From Planctomicrobium sp. (lineage in GTDB: Bacteria; Planctomycetota; Planctomycetia; Planctomycetales; Planctomycetaceae), in assembly GCA_030626405.1 (NCBI GenBank), contig DAOUPA010000006.1, positions 1-36,394 of the forward strand: a stretch of DNA of 36,394 nucleotides. Reading direction: 5' to 3'. Each line of letters opens with the position of its first letter. Position 1 is the stretch's first letter. Shown one piece after another: positions 8,501 to 16,134 of this stretch. The position numbers and the translations under genes are program-made. Below the pieces are notes generated by a model. That model worked only from the letters and a program-made list of their open reading frames with translations. It did not search any database and was not told the origin of the DNA.

Positions 8501-9552
8501 TTTTTAGAGAGGCTGGGAGTTCTTGATGGGGGTTTTTCTGTTTTAGTCTTCCCCAGGAGTTTGGATTGTGATTCATCCTGAACTTCAATCTCGACCGAAT
8601 CGTTACTGGCAACGAACGCAGTTCCGTCTTCCTCCTCCGCAAGAAGCGTTGCGAGGAGATGACTGGAATCGTCAGCGAGGTTTGATGAATTATTCAACTC
8701 ATCTAAGAGCTCCTGAGGGTTTTGATATCGATCCTGTTTTTTCTTCGCCATCATGCGGTGCATGATGGCGACAATGCTATCAGTCACACGATTGTTCGCC
8801 TCGCGCGGATCTGGAATTGGGTTTTCTGCATGCGCGCGAAGCTTGTTGGTCATGTCTCCTTCTGGAAACGGTGGCGATCCCGTCAACATGTGATACCACG
8901 TGCATCCCAGCGAATAGATGTCGCTACGGATGTCAGCGTGCTTACTGTGAGCTGCCTGCTCTGGAGACATGTAATCCACTGTGCCGACAGTCGTACCGAC
9001 CCGAGTGATTGTTGTGTCGAGAGTTTCGTCAACCGATCTCGCCAGTCCCAGGTCCGCGAGCTTCGCGGTCCCGTCTTTGGCGATCATGATATTGGCGGGT
9101 TTGATATCTCGATGCACGAGTTTCTTTGAGTGAGCATGCTTCAGCGCTTCCGCCATCTGCTTGATGATGCCAATCGACCGCTTGATCGGAATCGTTTCGC
9201 GTTTTCTCAACCACTCTTGAAGATCAATCCCGTCAATATACTCAAGAGCAATGTACAGGTATCCATCTGCCTGACCTGCATCGTAAACTCCCACAATGTT
9301 TTTATGAGTGAGTTGTGCTGACGCGCGCGCTTCGGATTGAAATCGACGTACAAGAATTGGGTTTTCGGCACGATCCTTTGGAAGAACTTTTAGAGCAACG
9401 GTTCGTTTTAAGAGAGTATCTTCTGCGAGATAGACCGTACCCATCCCGCCGGCCCCGATTCTACGAAGAATCCGGTACTTGCCGAGCTGTTTCAGATCAG
9501 CTTGGACATCACCTGTCAATTTCGAATTGGGCGGCTGTAAATCGGAACTCAT
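5518..9552 (-). CDS. Receptor-like Ser/Thr protein kinase with extracytoplasmic parallel beta-helix domains
   Basis: A 1344-residue protein with a Hanks-type kinase domain at ~26-287: glycine loop IGAGGMGTVY, Lys55 (VALKV), Glu74, catalytic loop HRDIKPAN (Asp149), metal-binding DLG at 167-169 in place of DFG, and an APE-equivalent SPEQA. All catalytic residues are present, so it should be active. Residues 290-480 are a Lys/Glu/Pro-rich cytoplasmic linker. One transmembrane helix lies at 488-507 (AGLFIVIFILTIGFIWW). The outer part, 511-1344, contains two blocks (about 605-870 and 975-1205) of short repeats with an N-C-x-hydrophobic signature (NCTFTTI, NCLIRG, NCTLIGG, NSMISGSG, NCLFASP), as in pectate-lyase/NosD right-handed beta-helices. 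I infer a sensor that binds a polysaccharide or other wall ligand. Start ATG at 9552 lacks a Shine-Dalgarno. Confidence 0.9.
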   Translation of the reverse strand: MSSDLQPPNSKLTGDVQADLKQLGKYRILRRIGAGGMGTVYLAEDTLLKRTVALKVLPKDRAENPILVRRFQSEARASAQLTHKNIVGVYDAGQADGYLYIALEYIDGIDLQEWLRKRETIPIKRSIGIIKQMAEALKHAHSKKLVHRDIKPANIMIAKDGTAKLADLGLARSVDETLDTTITRVGTTVGTVDYMSPEQAAHSKHADIRSDIYSLGCTWYHMLTGSPPFPEGDMTNKLRAHAENPIPDPREANNRVTDSIVAIMHRMMAKKKQDRYQNPQELLDELNNSSNLADDSSHLLATLLAEEEDGTAFVASNDSVEIEVQDESQSKLLGKTKTEKPPSRTPSLSKKTQRRKPEKKQKQRPKTEAQKNDEAIEENQSADRPVIRKPLKRARTAEELNEPEFATDVPQQSPRLVQKPNLKETRSDKQTKKKNIPSKSKKERPFESRQKTKTGKAAPPKKEPQKQSSLSPVDLSSDSKIDIDWAKAGLFIVIFILTIGFIWWGISKFSVDSIAPDINPYGENAGQKSKSTIDAQDGSLTKKSLSEKEAQQKSQNTGRSNRKQVASQSDGKIVPPRWVVIENNRPNQRQQDQFEVQRGKRGRDTFQSLEESLAAVQSRSTVIDLSAVASQEIHSTELKLKDRLTIRATRSKPILTFHLDENGIKKGLHSWLNVTGGTLELVGLHFVISNSTEGEIEFLKLNGTDLVLRNCTFTTIDSSPATCIEIGGKSANGNRIHIENCLIRGENISAINAVNVPCNIYCENSFFASRENDLFRLSLGPTNIHQSFQISNCTLIGGQSNLHLSKNENKESQSTCEFTLNRSLLIGIPSKNTSAIQLSLLGDNQKTEAEASRQNINLKMQHVRFVNITQLTTVVDKNETKQTVSDSAQWLNFWGETLPSDDLIHLENVENQLNQASLITSISTSQALEDIAHPGVGERSLLGADPAKVATVDAAAIKRQLTLNKILQRKSSQSQSRWSGKTVRFDLVQGNGLPSFLASNKCPNGTTVICFGSGIRRIPPIVLKNRKLRLKFEQAKGNPLRIEPADNQSFTTMFVIDGGEFTIEQGRFEIRKPNAEKVTALFLESKNGAVINLIQTQISQPLDAPVNASMITLGPAKRPNVVSIANSMISGSGPLIEWDATHQSLDLSNVIFASGSDSLTVSANKNPGFLSLNRCTFSQNKAALYSKGSNAPITSFANNCLFASPPKSSQQASIIRGESADKIRETIDWWESSCGYNYKIPTGISVTAKGPIGGFKTAWSSFWGSHRIYDLLDGTRAVVMSREIEDIDHLDIKDFIVSGSCQAAVWADDGKSIGARISKIGPQTIDDRPATPKRTRSGNKPVGF

Positions 9553-9947
9553 AGGACATCATCAAGCGACCGCGCGAGAAAGTGTTGAGTGAAAAGCACG
9601 CTCAGGTGTACCAAAACCCTGATATGCCAACACTGCCATCCCTCGACTATACGATGTTTGTGAAGAGACCGTCAAAGGTCTTCTCTTGTTCTGCGCAATT
9701 TCGCGACTTCAAACAGGAAAAATGATGCAAAAACAGAACATTTGTCTGTCAGTGATAGCATTCTTCAGATTGGCACCCGCATTTTGCCTCGAAGAAGTCG
9801 ACAGTGACGCTGGTAGGAATAATTTTATTTCGGGCAGGGGAACGAGCAATCTACTCTATCACACCACCCGGTCAATTTCTGATTTGAACCACGATCCTCG
9901 TTCGCTTTCGCGACTTGTGTGATTGGTTCCCGATGAAGATGTCGCTG
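9553..9947. other. Intergenic region, kinase promoter side
   Basis: A 395-bp gap between two minus-strand genes. It should carry the kinase promoter but I see no clear consensus. It holds a weak hairpin AGACC/GGTCT (9666-9681) followed on the plus strand by a T-rich stretch, and one possible small plus-strand gene (9722-9922, listed separately). Confidence 0.4.
9722..9922 (+). CDS. Doubtful small secreted peptide
   Basis: A 66-codon frame starting at ATG 9722 with AGGA five bases upstream. The first 22 residues look like a signal peptide (MMQKQNICLSVIAFFRLAPA), followed by a polar Asn/Ser/Arg-rich tail without recognisable features. It converges on the five-repeat lipoprotein gene, whose stop is 26 bp away. 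Only the start context and the signal-like N-terminus argue for it; it could easily be chance. Confidence 0.2.
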   Translation: MMQKQNICLSVIAFFRLAPAFCLEEVDSDAGRNNFISGRGTSNLLYHTTRSISDLNHDPRSLSRLV

Positions 9948-11882
9948 TCATCGACTGTAGACTGCTGGCGAGATCGGCTCGAAGGCAGAGGGGTGAACGT
10001 TCGAATCGGCTTGAGGTTGTGCGATCGTCCCGGAAGCTTGGATGACGGGGTATTGCTTTGCTCCCTTTGGAAGAAGCTGACCAGCGGCGATCAATTGTCG
10101 AACGCTTTGCAGGAACCGAAATTGCTTGCTCGGAGAGGCTTCGTTGACTAGGGAAACGTCGTGAACAACATAGAGGTCAGCTTCACGAGTCATCGTGATT
10201 TCTGAAGAGATCATGCCATCACTTGTGTGAACGATCACTCCCGATTCTCCGAGACGTACTCGAATGACTTCGCTCATCAATGGTCGAACGAGTTCTCGTG
10301 AAATCTCCGGAATGTAATTCAGTTGTCGCCAGATCATTTGATCAAGACCGCGTGCCGAATATCGAGCGACTTCATTGACATCACCTCGATTGATTCCTGA
10401 AGCGAAGCCATGTATTGGCAGAATGAGTTCCAGGTTCGACTTGAGTGATACTGGACGATCATGCGCTGGCATCAAGACATCATCGACCACCATCCAGCCC
10501 TCACTTAATCGCAGTACCATTGTCATGGGAGTGTTGCCCTGTGCAACTGTGATTTCAGTGATATCCCCACGGAACACAGTTGAAATGACTTCCGTTTCAC
10601 CTGGGTCAATTTGCGGGTAAGGCATAATTTTGAAGTATTTTGCCGCATCTGTTCTCCAGACACGATCGTTGAAATCGTTACTGGACATGGAGCGAATTTT
10701 TTCGAGATCGCGTGTCCGCAAAGCTTCGATGTATATGTCGACGACGGAACTCGAAAGCAGCATCGCTGAGACTTTCTTAACTTCTGAACCATCGGGTTCG
10801 AAGATCGTTAATTCGTCCACGCGAGGTTCCGACAGACCGGCTGTTCCATCTTCACTCGGAAGATCGACTGTCCGTACTGTCAGCATATACATTGCGCCGT
10901 TTGACTCCAGAAGGAGTTCTGTGCGATCTTGATATTGGTTGGCTTCGTAATCGTCGGCGATCAACATTGCCACTGGAAGTGTAATGGTACTTAAATCACC
11001 ACTGACTAATGACTGCGAATAAAAGTCAGGGGAAGCGTGGTTCGCTATTTGTTCGGTATCATTATCTGCAAAGCTGGTCAAGAATTTTGCGGAGTGGTTG
11101 AGCGTTTGTGCCAAGGTCAGTAGAGAGCGAACTCCTGTTTCACTGTCGTTTCGTGGCTCAATAGCGACATTCTGGACTTTCCAGTGATTGCGTTCTTTAC
11201 GAAATTCTACGAACAAACTTCCATCAGGGTGAGGAGCGACGACAACAGCATGATCTCCATTAAGTCTCGCCTCGGGACGGTAAGTGATACTTCGGCCTGT
11301 CCCGACAGTTTGCTCGGTTAACAGTTTGAACCAATTGGGAGGAAGTGTGGAAAGTTGTGCATGCAACTCATTTGTACAGTGCTGTAATTTGACGGTCCGT
11401 GGTGCTGATTCCCAATCCTTAAGAAGTTCGCGACAGCTGAGTAGCAAATCCATTTGATCGGTGACGGAGCGGCGAATTTCCTGTCCAGTTGTATCGTCTT
11501 GACTCAAAATGACATCGTCGACAACCCAGCGTCCTGATTCACGATCCAGCGTCAGGCGATAATCGACGACCTGAATATGTTCTCCTTCCCCAATTTCAAC
11601 CGTCGCTAATTTGGTGTCGTCGTCGATGGCTTCCAAGGTCACGACGCGAACGTCGCCTTTGGGGAATCGAAGAAGTTTCAGATCTGAAAGTGCTTCTGGC
11701 TGACGAAGCGCCTTTGATTCAAAGTTGTTCGATGTTGCCACTCGAATTTGGTCAAAGTCCTGAGACTCCAAGCCATCTGCAAAATCAAGAATCGCACGTC
11801 GTGCCATAAAACTGGTACAGCCATGAGTCAGCAGACCGGTCAGCAAGAGCAAAAAGAAAGCGAAACGTGGGCGGAACATCAT
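9948..11882 (-). CDS. Lipoprotein of five tandem ~105-residue repeats
   Basis: A 644-residue protein of no family I can name. The N-terminus is a lipoprotein signal with lipobox LTHGC (Cys22; Cys21 if the second of two tandem ATGs is used). The mature chain falls into five repeats, roughly 27-128, 136-244, 248-365, 369-474 and 476-582. Each starts with an amphipathic helix (ARRAILDFADGLESQDFDQI; LTSFADNDTEQIANHASPDF; VDIYIEALRTRDLEKIRSMS; GFASGINRGDVNEVARYSA) and ends in a strand of type VVDDVILSQDD, VQNVAIEPRND, VDELTIFEPDG, VVDDVLMPAHD or VVHDVSLVNEA. Helix-then-sheet with 'WxVxDV' at the end suggests NTF2/SnoaL-like cone folds, which is inference. Repeats 4 and 5 are most alike. It lies upstream of the kinase gene on the same strand, 395 bp apart. 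Confidence 0.85.
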   Translation of the reverse strand: MMFRPRFAFFLLLLTGLLTHGCTSFMARRAILDFADGLESQDFDQIRVATSNNFESKALRQPEALSDLKLLRFPKGDVRVVTLEAIDDDTKLATVEIGEGEHIQVVDYRLTLDRESGRWVVDDVILSQDDTTGQEIRRSVTDQMDLLLSCRELLKDWESAPRTVKLQHCTNELHAQLSTLPPNWFKLLTEQTVGTGRSITYRPEARLNGDHAVVVAPHPDGSLFVEFRKERNHWKVQNVAIEPRNDSETGVRSLLTLAQTLNHSAKFLTSFADNDTEQIANHASPDFYSQSLVSGDLSTITLPVAMLIADDYEANQYQDRTELLLESNGAMYMLTVRTVDLPSEDGTAGLSEPRVDELTIFEPDGSEVKKVSAMLLSSSVVDIYIEALRTRDLEKIRSMSSNDFNDRVWRTDAAKYFKIMPYPQIDPGETEVISTVFRGDITEITVAQGNTPMTMVLRLSEGWMVVDDVLMPAHDRPVSLKSNLELILPIHGFASGINRGDVNEVARYSARGLDQMIWRQLNYIPEISRELVRPLMSEVIRVRLGESGVIVHTSDGMISSEITMTREADLYVVHDVSLVNEASPSKQFRFLQSVRQLIAAGQLLPKGAKQYPVIQASGTIAQPQADSNVHPSAFEPISPAVYSR

Positions 11883-12099
11883 GTTCGATCCCGTAATGAA
11901 GGGTTGAGGATCAATTGGACGACTTCGGAATTGAAATCGAGGAACAATTGAGAATTGGAGGTTGTGATGTGAACCGCGTTCTCTCAGATGATGCGAATGA
12001 TCGTCAAGTCAGAGTTCGATGCGAATGACAGCCCAAAAGCGTGATTCACACAGGTTTTCTTGAAGGATTCTTCGCTTACAGCCATTTTTACTGAATAAA

Positions 12100-12108
12100 T
12101 GCTATAGA
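12100..12108 (+). promoter_or_regulatory. Possible extended -10 element of the 12311 lipoprotein gene
   Basis: TGCTATAGA matches the extended -10 form TGnTATAAT with two differences in the hexamer. There is no well-spaced -35. If used, transcription would start near 12115 and leave a leader of about 195 nt that includes both downstream hairpins. Confidence 0.25.
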
Positions 12109-12116
12109 CACATTCT

Positions 12117-12154
12117 TGCCGGTCGAGGTACAACTCGCTCACAAGTGACCGGCA
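12117..12154 (+). other. Inverted repeat at the leader start
   Basis: TGCCGGTC (12117-12124) and GACCGGCA (12147-12154) form a perfect 8-bp stem around 22 nt, with a small GAG/CTC stem inside. It could be an operator or the base of a leader stem-loop. Confidence 0.4.
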
Positions 12155-12258
12155 GGATTGGCCGGATTGTGGAATTCAGGTTCCCGTATGGAGGCGAGTC
12201 ACCTGACATCCCAAACCACCAGGTTGGTCTCTTCCCCTCGTTTTGCCCTTCTCGTTGT

Positions 12259-12277
12259 TCAGAGAATCCTTCTCTGA
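12259..12277 (+). other. Leader hairpin upstream of the 12311 gene
   Basis: TCAGAGAA-TCC-TTCTCTGA is a perfect 8-bp stem with a 3-nt loop, ending 33 nt before the start codon. No U-run follows, so it is not a standard terminator; a role in mRNA stability or translation is possible. Confidence 0.4.
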
Positions 12278-12310
12278 GAAACCTTCCCTCCATGACCGAG
12301 GATTTCGATC

Positions 12311-13366
12311 ATGCGATCGGTCAATAAAAATCTGATTGTTCTGTGCAGTTTACTCTCTATTGCACTGACTGGCTGCACATATGGCCCACGCCCCTACGGT
12401 GGCGGATATGGGGCCAATCCCTATGGAGCGTCTCCTTATGGGGCAACTTATCCAGGCTATCAAGGTGGAATACAGACGTTGCCGCCCGGTCAGCAATTCG
12501 TTCCTGGCGGAAGCGTCGTCCCTCAGGGTGTCAGCCCTGGAGGAACTCCAACCTACCAAAATAATGGTGGCTTGAATCCGATTCCGAGTCCCGGCGCGAG
12601 CACAAGTGCACCCCCATACTCTGGGAGTGGCAGCAGTAACCTTGTTCCGGAACCTTCGAATCCCGGTGGTGGGCCGTTTTACAACAACAGTGGGCCGACG
12701 ACAAACAACAGTAGTCCCGGCACATTCGTACCGCCTCTTAAGAAGAACTCAATTCAGCCAGCGACTCATAGCAAGGAGCCGCTACCTGCCTTCCCCAATG
12801 GCTTAAGAGAATCGAATGCGAGTTCCAGTCCGACTGCGGCGTATAGCCCGGAGCCTATCCAATCAATTCCGAGCCCGATGGGAGATGCAATCGATATCAA
12901 TAAATCGAATATCCCTTCGATGCCTTTACCGATTTCTTCGCCAAAATTTGACGACCCATTCGACGCTCCCGCTCCCGCTCCTGCACCAACCCAACCAAAC
13001 CCTGCGGCGGCCGCACCAGCCTTTCCTGCGAATTCCGGGATTTATAAATCACAAAAGATCATCAACGACCAAGCCGAACCGTTCGCCCATCACGCGAAGT
13101 ACGAATGGATTCGTGGAGTCGTCAGCAAAGATGAACCGACCGGCACCTGGAGCGTTGTTTATTCGGACAACCCAAAAGCATCAGACAAGTTCGCCGGTCA
13201 CATTTCGCTTGCATCCAGTCCTTATCTGAAAAACCTCAAAGACGGCGACGTCATTGAAGTGAAAGGTGAAGTCGACCCGGTTATCAAAGACCCGCTCGGC
13301 AAGTCGGTCTATCTGGTTTCTCACCTCAACACAATTACCAAAGCTCCGACGCAAGAATCAAAATAG
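12311..13366 (+). CDS. Gly/Pro-rich lipoprotein with C-terminal OB-like domain
   Basis: A 351-residue protein. The ATG at 12311 has GAGGA eight bases upstream. A lipoprotein signal ends in LTGC (Cys22). Residues 23-250 are low complexity: first PYGGGYG/NPYGASPYGA-type Gly-Tyr repeats, then Pro/Ser/Asn-rich sequence and an Ala-Pro run (PAPAPAPTQPNPAAAAP), typical of extended surface linkers. Residues ~262-345 are the only folded-looking part: YEWIRGVVSKDEPTGTW, then FAGHISLAS, LKDGDVIEVKGEV and SVYLVSHLNTI, a beta-rich pattern ending in a 'DGDxIEVxGxV' strand as in OB-fold proteins. It is probably anchored in a membrane with a long flexible arm. Function unknown. It converges on the EEP gene 65 bp away. 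Confidence 0.85.
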   Translation: MRSVNKNLIVLCSLLSIALTGCTYGPRPYGGGYGANPYGASPYGATYPGYQGGIQTLPPGQQFVPGGSVVPQGVSPGGTPTYQNNGGLNPIPSPGASTSAPPYSGSGSSNLVPEPSNPGGGPFYNNSGPTTNNSSPGTFVPPLKKNSIQPATHSKEPLPAFPNGLRESNASSSPTAAYSPEPIQSIPSPMGDAIDINKSNIPSMPLPISSPKFDDPFDAPAPAPAPTQPNPAAAAPAFPANSGIYKSQKIINDQAEPFAHHAKYEWIRGVVSKDEPTGTWSVVYSDNPKASDKFAGHISLASSPYLKNLKDGDVIEVKGEVDPVIKDPLGKSVYLVSHLNTITKAPTQESK

Positions 13367-13431
13367 GTTCCGCTCTGCGGACCCTACGGTTGTTGCACAC
13401 GTCATTTATCTCAGTGATACAGACGGCGCGT

Positions 13432-14460
13432 TCATTCGTCGGCAATGCTAAAGTCAACGATCACAGGATAATGATCGCTGCCAACATTGCTCCCGATACG
13501 TCGGTCGTGAATGTGGATATTCTCGCTGACAAGGACGTGATCAATGGGTATTCGAAGGATTGGATTTCCAGTTGACCAGGTTGCCTGAATACCGAAACTT
13601 CTGCGGCTGTCGCGTAGCTTTGAAGTTTGTAGAACATCTGCAAAACGTGGTGCCCAAGGGGTAACGTTCAGGTCACCGAGCAGCAGGACGGACCCTTTTG
13701 AACTGCCTGCCAATTCCGAAATGGAGACCAGTTGTTCATTCCGCCACTTTGTTTGCCGAGGACTACCGGGCGGGAGTGGATGTGTTCCCAAGATCGTAAG
13801 GAAATGTTCGCCACCAGCTTGAACACGAGCAAAAACTGACGGCAACTTGTGTTCACCGAGAGTCAAGATTTCTTCGTCGACTAATGGAAGCTTACTGAAC
13901 AAAGCAATTCCAAAATTGTCTTGTCGAGAGAACGAAACTGTGTGCGGGTAGTCGCTTCTCAACACTTCAAGTGACTTCATCCAGGCAGCATTGACTTCCA
14001 TTACCAAGAAGAAGTCCGGGTTTTCTTTCTCGATGAACTCAATGAACTTCGCGTGTTTCTGATTCTTTGACCAGACATTCGCCACCACAACGCGGAAGGT
14101 TCGATTTCCTGCTGGCGGTTGAGTGACCGGAATGAAGGCCGGCGAAATCGACACAAGATTGTAAACCAACACCAGCATCGGCAACGCAGCCAACTTCCAC
14201 CGACGCCCCCACAAAAATAACAACACAATTGGAATCAGAACAATCACATACTGAACCCGAAAACAGGTCAGTAAATCAAGCATCCAATGTTTTCGAGCAC
14301 CAAGAGAAAGAAGAGTGGCGAGGATCGGGGAGAGCGTCAGGATGATTGCCAACCGCCAAAGGTGGTGACGAGTGAGAAACTCGTCCACAGCGGATAGTCG
14401 AGTGGGTGCAATCGATTCTTGTGGACTCGTACTCTGGGAATCATTCAACTTCGGTCTCAC
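13432..14460 (-). CDS. Membrane-anchored endonuclease/exonuclease/phosphatase family protein
   Basis: A 342-residue protein. Three hydrophobic segments at ~36-53, 68-84 and 90-108 precede an EEP (DNase I-like) domain at ~121-340. The metal and catalytic residues are in place: Asn128 (VVANVW), Glu155 (LVMEVN), His227 (LGTHPLPP), Asp263/Asn265 (LLGDLNVTPW), Asp307-His308 (PIDHVLVS), and Asp329-His330 (GSDHYPVIVDF). It should hydrolyse a phosphodiester or phosphate ester, with the active site probably on the outer face; the substrate cannot be read from sequence. The start is a GTG that overlaps the purK stop (GTGA), so translation is likely coupled to purK. It is the last gene of the argS-purE-purK cluster; a link to purine metabolism is only positional. 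Confidence 0.88.
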   Translation of the reverse strand: MRPKLNDSQSTSPQESIAPTRLSAVDEFLTRHHLWRLAIILTLSPILATLLSLGARKHWMLDLLTCFRVQYVIVLIPIVLLFLWGRRWKLAALPMLVLVYNLVSISPAFIPVTQPPAGNRTFRVVVANVWSKNQKHAKFIEFIEKENPDFFLVMEVNAAWMKSLEVLRSDYPHTVSFSRQDNFGIALFSKLPLVDEEILTLGEHKLPSVFARVQAGGEHFLTILGTHPLPPGSPRQTKWRNEQLVSISELAGSSKGSVLLLGDLNVTPWAPRFADVLQTSKLRDSRRSFGIQATWSTGNPILRIPIDHVLVSENIHIHDRRIGSNVGSDHYPVIVDFSIADE

Positions 14461-15599
14461 AACAAAAGTGATTGACGAGCATTCCTGACAAACGTCTCCG
14501 CAGTATCAACACTCTCTGCCAGGGCTGTGAGGTGTCCCATTTTTCGGCCTGGTTTGGCTTCTTTCTTGCCGTACAAGTGGAGCTTGATCTCAGGGACGGC
14601 AAGCACTTTGGACCAGTTGGGCTCACCGGTTGCAGGCCAGAGATCGCCGAGTAGGTTCGCCATCGCGGCGGGTTGCCGGAGCTTTGTCGAACCGAGTGGC
14701 AGGTTGCAAATCGCTCGGACTTGTTGAGCGAACTGACAACAATAATGTGCATCGATGGTGAGGTGAGCAGAATTGTGTGGGCGGGGAGCGATTTCGTTGA
14801 TTAGCAAATCGCCAGTGCTCGTCTGAAAGAGTTCAACACATAACACTCCTACCGCATCGAGTGATTCCATTACGGTGCGCACAATGTCGCGGGCTGCCTG
14901 AATTGTCTTCGACTCAAATAACCCTGGACCAGCAAGAGACACGTCAAGAATGTGATTCGCATGGACGTTAACAATCGGATCGAAGCAATCGAAGTTCCCG
15001 TTTGCATCTCGGATTCCGAGGATTGAAAGTTCGCGCGTAAAGTCGACGAAGCCTTCCAGGATCGTTTCGGCATCGGCATAGCTTTCCCAGACGGAAGCGA
15101 GGTCGTCGTCGCTGGTGACCATCTGCTGCCCTTTTCCATCGTACCCCCAGCTGGCGGTCTTCAGAATTCCTTTTCCACCGAATTCGTTTAGTTTGGATTT
15201 CAGTGTTTCAAGGGAATCAATCGCAGCGAAAGGAGCGGTTGGCAGCCCGAAACTTTGCATCGCTGACTTCTCTCGAAGGCGATTCTGAGCGACTTCAAGA
15301 ACCTTCGAACCAGGGCGCACTGGCGTCTTTTTTTCGATGCGATTGAGCGCCTCGGTCGAAATGTTTTCAAACTCAAGAGTGACAACATCGACACTGCGCG
15401 CGAATTCATCGAGAGCATCGAAGTCATCGTAAGCAGCAGACCACTCCCGGTCCGCGACCGCACCCGTCGGAGTGTTTTGATCTGGGGAGAAGACATGCAC
15501 TCCATACCCCAATCGGCGAGCCTCGATGGCAAACATCCGTCCCAACTGTCCACTACCGAGGATTCCCAGCGTCGCTCCCGGAGCAATCTGCTTCAACAT
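14457..15599 (-). CDS. purK: 5-(carboxyamino)imidazole ribonucleotide synthase PurK
   Basis: A 380-residue ATP-grasp enzyme that makes N5-CAIR from AIR, bicarbonate and ATP in purine synthesis; PurE then rearranges N5-CAIR to CAIR. The N-terminal motif [11 protein letters not shown] (12-22) is diagnostic. The ATP-grasp region shows [15 protein letters not shown] (144-158) and the metal-binding segment [17 protein letters not shown] (268-284). The C-terminal lobe has [10 protein letters not shown] (349-358). Length is normal for the family (355-390). The start ATG at 15599 overlaps the end of purE by 7 nt, and its stop overlaps the GTG of the EEP gene, so the three are translationally coupled. 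Confidence 0.97.
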   Translation of the reverse strand: MLKQIAPGATLGILGSGQLGRMFAIEARRLGYGVHVFSPDQNTPTGAVADREWSAAYDDFDALDEFARSVDVVTLEFENISTEALNRIEKKTPVRPGSKVLEVAQNRLREKSAMQSFGLPTAPFAAIDSLETLKSKLNEFGGKGILKTASWGYDGKGQQMVTSDDDLASVWESYADAETILEGFVDFTRELSILGIRDANGNFDCFDPIVNVHANHILDVSLAGPGLFESKTIQAARDIVRTVMESLDAVGVLCVELFQTSTGDLLINEIAPRPHNSAHLTIDAHYCCQFAQQVRAICNLPLGSTKLRQPAAMANLLGDLWPATGEPNWSKVLAVPEIKLHLYGKKEAKPGRKMGHLTALAESVDTAETFVRNARQSLLL

Positions 15600-16087
15600 A
15601 AATCTGAGTTCTCCAGAACTTTGTCAGTTTGCTCTTTTTGGAACGCATGCAGTTTCTCACGAAGTTCTGGTCGAGTGTTCGCCAGAATTCGAATCGCCAG
15701 TAGTGCCGCGTTTTTACTCCCTGATTCCCCAATCGCCAACGTTCCAACCGGAACACCGCCCGGCATCTGTACAATCGAAAGCAACGAATCGAGACCATTG
15801 AGTGCTCGGCTTTTGACCGGCACTCCCAACACAGGCAACACCGTTTGTGCAGCGACCATGCCTGGCAGATGAGCCGCTCCGCCGGCACCTGCGATAATGA
15901 CTTCCAGCCCACGACCTTCGGCAGTCTTGGCGTATTCGTTCATCCAGTCAGGAGTCCGATGAGCCGAAACAACTTTGCATTCATGCTCAATACCGAACTC
16001 TTTGAGAATGTCCGCAGCCGGCTGCATCGTCTCCCAATCGGATGTGCTTCCCATAATAACACCGACGAGCGGATCGTTTTTTGCCAT
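15593..16087 (-). CDS. purE: N5-carboxyaminoimidazole ribonucleotide mutase PurE (class I)
   Basis: A 164-residue enzyme that converts N5-CAIR to CAIR. The class I signature is intact: [10 protein letters not shown] (9-18), [10 protein letters not shown] (39-48) and [16 protein letters not shown] (65-80), followed by [19 protein letters not shown]. The active-site His (SAHRTP) is present. The presence of purK next to it supports the two-enzyme bacterial route over a single class II PurE. It begins 47 bp after the argS stop with no terminator between them. Confidence 0.97.
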   Translation of the reverse strand: MAKNDPLVGVIMGSTSDWETMQPAADILKEFGIEHECKVVSAHRTPDWMNEYAKTAEGRGLEVIIAGAGGAAHLPGMVAAQTVLPVLGVPVKSRALNGLDSLLSIVQMPGGVPVGTLAIGESGSKNAALLAIRILANTRPELREKLHAFQKEQTDKVLENSDLC

Positions 16088-16134
16088 GACTCATTCCTGG
16101 TAGATTCTAGTCTCAAATACCCATCGACTTGGCA

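Larger units (their letters stand above)
11883..12310. other. Divergent intergenic region with structured leader
   Basis: This 428-bp gap serves the minus-strand five-repeat lipoprotein and the plus-strand Gly/Pro-rich lipoprotein. The plus-strand half holds an extended -10-like element and two inverted repeats (listed separately). The half nearest 11883 shows nothing I can name. Confidence 0.4.

Noticed and set aside
12102-12327. Small frames on both strands in the lipoprotein leader
   Set aside because: They coincide with inverted repeats and have no start signals; the leader explanation is better.
13366-13383. Hairpin GGTTCCGC/GCGGACC as terminator of the 12311 gene
   Set aside because: One bulge, overlaps the stop codon and no T-run; too weak to call.
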